From: an uncultured bacterium
Lineage (GTDB): Bacteria; Verrucomicrobiota; Kiritimatiellia; RFP12; UBA1067
Direction: 5' to 3'
DNA length: 14,543 nt
Assembly (NCBI GenBank): GCA_902779075.1
Contig: CACZAK010000099.1
Span: 1-14,543 of the forward strand
Below, piece by piece: positions 13,188 to 14,543 of the stretch. The position numbers and the translations under genes are program-made. The notes beneath the pieces are model-generated. The model saw only the letters and a list, made by a program, of their open reading frames with translations. It was not told the DNA's origin and did no database searches. Numbering within the stretch: the first letter of the stretch is position 1; each line of letters opens with the position of its first letter.

Positions 13188-14357
13188 ATGAGGCAGACAG
13201 GGGCAAACTCAGCGACTGGGCCGGTGCTTCTTTTCACGCGTCCGACGTTTCACTCGCATCGCGAGCGCACGAGCGGGGTCTATGCCGCCGCGATAGAGCG
13301 CGGCTGGCAGATACAGCAAGTGGCCGAGGTGCCGACGAAAGAGCTTATCACAAAATGCATGCGGCTGTGGAATCCGATAGGATGCCTTATAGACCCCTCG
13401 GTTATAACGCAGCACCTTGACGGGAAGATCTTCAAGATACTTCCTACGGTTCTAATGGGGCGCGGCGAGGGTCATCTGAAGTGGGAAAAGTTTGATTGCT
13501 CGTTTCAGGACTGCCAAGCGCCTGTGGACATGGCGTATGCCGAGCTGTCACGGCTCAAGCCAGCAGGTTTCGCGTTCGTGGGCGATCCGGCAAAGCCGTT
13601 CTGGAGCATGGAGCGCGGGGAGTTCTTCAAGAAGTCCGTGGGGTACAACAGCGCCTTTTTGGAATACGCGGGGCCCAATCCTGACACGGTGCGCGGCAGA
13701 CGGGCCATGGTCAAGTGGATTAGCGCCCTTCCCAGCCCTTGCGGATGTTTTCTCGCGGCTGACCATCTTGCCGCATCGTTCTATGCAGCGGCGGCAGAAG
13801 CCGGTCGAAAGATCGGCGCAGACCTCCCGACGGTCGGAGTCGATGACGACGAAAGGATATGCAAATCGATGAAGCCAACGCTTACGAGCGTGAAGCCAGA
13901 CTTCTTCCAGTCTGGCGTAAACGCGATACGGCTTCTGGAGCAGCGGCTCGCGAACCCTTCGCAAGCCAAGGCGAAGGCAACATACGGAGTGCTTGGAATC
14001 GTAAGGCGCGAGTCGACGTTGGAGAGTTACAAGGACATCCGCGTCACGAAGGCGATGTCGCTCATCGGCGAGCGCGGATGCGGCAAGCTCTCCGTCGCGG
14101 AGGTCGCGCGCGAGATGGGATGCTGTTCCCATCTCGCGCAGATACTGTTCAAGCGCTACACAGGCATGACGGTGCTGGACGCGATCCGAAAGACACGGCT
14201 CGAAAAGGCGTTCTCGCTTCTCAAGAACCCTCGCATCCCCCTGGACTCAATCCCCTTCCAGTGCGGCTATGCGGCTGCCCCCGCCTACTTGAAGACCTAC
14301 TTCAAACGCGTCACCGGCCTCACCATGCGCGAATGGCGAAAGAAGAACACGCAATGA
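13188..14357 (+). CDS. XylR-type transcriptional regulator (LacI-like sensor plus AraC DNA-binding domain)
   Basis: 389 residues, the usual length of the XylR group. Residues about 12-275 are a periplasmic-binding-protein-like sugar sensor: PVLLFTRPTFHSHRERTSGV, then YAAAIERGW, FAFVGDP, ALPSPCGCFLAADHLAASFY, and DLPTVGVDDDERICKSMKPT followed by LTSVKPDF. Residues about 283-389 form an AraC-type pair of helix-turn-helix motifs: LSVAEVAREMGCCSHLAQIL then FKRYTGMT, and PLDSIPFQCGYAAAPAYLKT then YFKRVTGLTMREWR. Such proteins bind a sugar and activate catabolic operons from direct-repeat sites beside the -35. It lies divergent to the deacetylase with the 43-bp element between them, and a second copy controls the glycosidase operon. 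It is therefore the likely master switch of the locus. The ligand is unknown; a deoxy- or pentose sugar would fit the isomerase. Confidence 0.9.
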   Translation: MRQTGANSATGPVLLFTRPTFHSHRERTSGVYAAAIERGWQIQQVAEVPTKELITKCMRLWNPIGCLIDPSVITQHLDGKIFKILPTVLMGRGEGHLKWEKFDCSFQDCQAPVDMAYAELSRLKPAGFAFVGDPAKPFWSMERGEFFKKSVGYNSAFLEYAGPNPDTVRGRRAMVKWISALPSPCGCFLAADHLAASFYAAAAEAGRKIGADLPTVGVDDDERICKSMKPTLTSVKPDFFQSGVNAIRLLEQRLANPSQAKAKATYGVLGIVRRESTLESYKDIRVTKAMSLIGERGCGKLSVAEVAREMGCCSHLAQILFKRYTGMTVLDAIRKTRLEKAFSLLKNPRIPLDSIPFQCGYAAAPAYLKTYFKRVTGLTMREWRKKNTQ

Positions 14358-14484
14358 CTGCCATCAGCTTGGCGATTTCCTTCGCGTCGCGGGTGGTGTA
14401 GGAAGTAACGCGACGGCCGAGGCAGTTGATGGACGAGCCAAGGCCGTGCAGCTCGGAGCCAACAGGATCACACTTGATTGCCAC
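14320..14484 (-). CDS. Possible small ORF, weakly TSCPD-domain-like
   Basis: A 54-codon minus-strand frame from a GTG at 14484 to TGA at 14322-14320, overlapping the 3' end of the convergent regulator gene by 38 bp. The stretch VGSELHGLGSSINCLGRRVT, then SYTTRDAKEIAKLM, has GC-rich third positions like a real gene. It loosely resembles the end of TSCPD domains (a GSEL..L...LGR..S......EI...L pattern). There is no good ribosome site for the GTG (GGAGGT is about 20 nt away). A neighbouring frame upstream (FTVSIFCAEVVKADGHCGNQ) also looks protein-like, so a frameshifted or decayed small gene is possible. Otherwise positions 14358-14543 hold nothing I can name. Confidence 0.3.
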   Translation of the reverse strand: MAIKCDPVGSELHGLGSSINCLGRRVTSYTTRDAKEIAKLMAVIACSSFAIRAW

Positions 14485-14543
14485 AGTGTCCGTCCGCCTT
14501 CACCACCTCCGCGCAGAAAATACTGACAGTAAACGGGGTATGG

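Noticed and set aside
1..14543. CRISPR arrays, tRNA or rRNA genes, insertion sequences
   Set aside because: No regularly spaced repeats, cloverleaf-like segments or transposase motifs were seen on either strand. The only exact long repeat is the 43-bp promoter element.

Overview
The window is about 14.5 kb of a fairly GC-rich bacterial genome. It reads as a saccharolytic accessory locus from a PVC-superphylum bacterium, most likely a gut Kiritimatiellota or Lentisphaerota (Victivallales) relative. This is inferred from the gene types: large secreted glycosidases with LamG and beta-helix modules, a XylR-type (LacI-like plus AraC) regulator, a Tat-exported PIG-L deacetylase, and no SusC/SusD pair. 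Taxonomy is inference only. No rRNA, tRNA, CRISPR array or transposase is visible.

Layout. Positions 9720 down to 1 (minus strand) form one tightly packed operon of exported proteins. In transcription order these are a short secreted ORF of unknown function (9720-9364), an exported arabinose/fucose-isomerase-family protein (9367-7784), a fusion of a GH106-like rhamnosidase module with an alpha/beta-hydrolase esterase (7787-4950), a beta-helix protein (4953-3019), and a LamG plus TIM-barrel glycosidase that runs off the left edge (2965-1). The first three junctions are ATGA stop/start overlaps. Positions 11830 down to 9930 (minus) hold a lower-GC two-gene AbiE-type toxin-antitoxin/abortive-infection module. 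Positions 13021 down to 12044 (minus) encode a Tat-exported PIG-L deacetylase. Its stop is followed directly and in the same frame by a 42-codon C-terminal gene remnant (12043-11915). Positions 13188-14357 (plus) encode a XylR-type regulator, divergent from the deacetylase.

Regulation. A perfect 43-bp sequence occurs twice (9851-9893 and 13098-13140). Each copy lies exactly 16 bp upstream of a TATAAT -10 box, one driving the glycosidase operon and the other the deacetylase. The neighbouring XylR-type protein is the obvious candidate to bind it. This would tie the five-gene operon and the deacetylase into one sugar-responsive regulon, with the AbiE module sitting between the two controlled promoters. 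The regulator and the AbiEi-like gene each have a sigma70-like promoter whose -10 box ends only 8-9 nt before the ATG, so both mRNAs are probably leaderless.

Working model: a rhamnose- or deoxysugar-containing, acylated polysaccharide is trimmed outside the cytoplasm by the glycosidases, the fused esterase and the deacetylase, under XylR-type control. The substrate is inferred, not shown.
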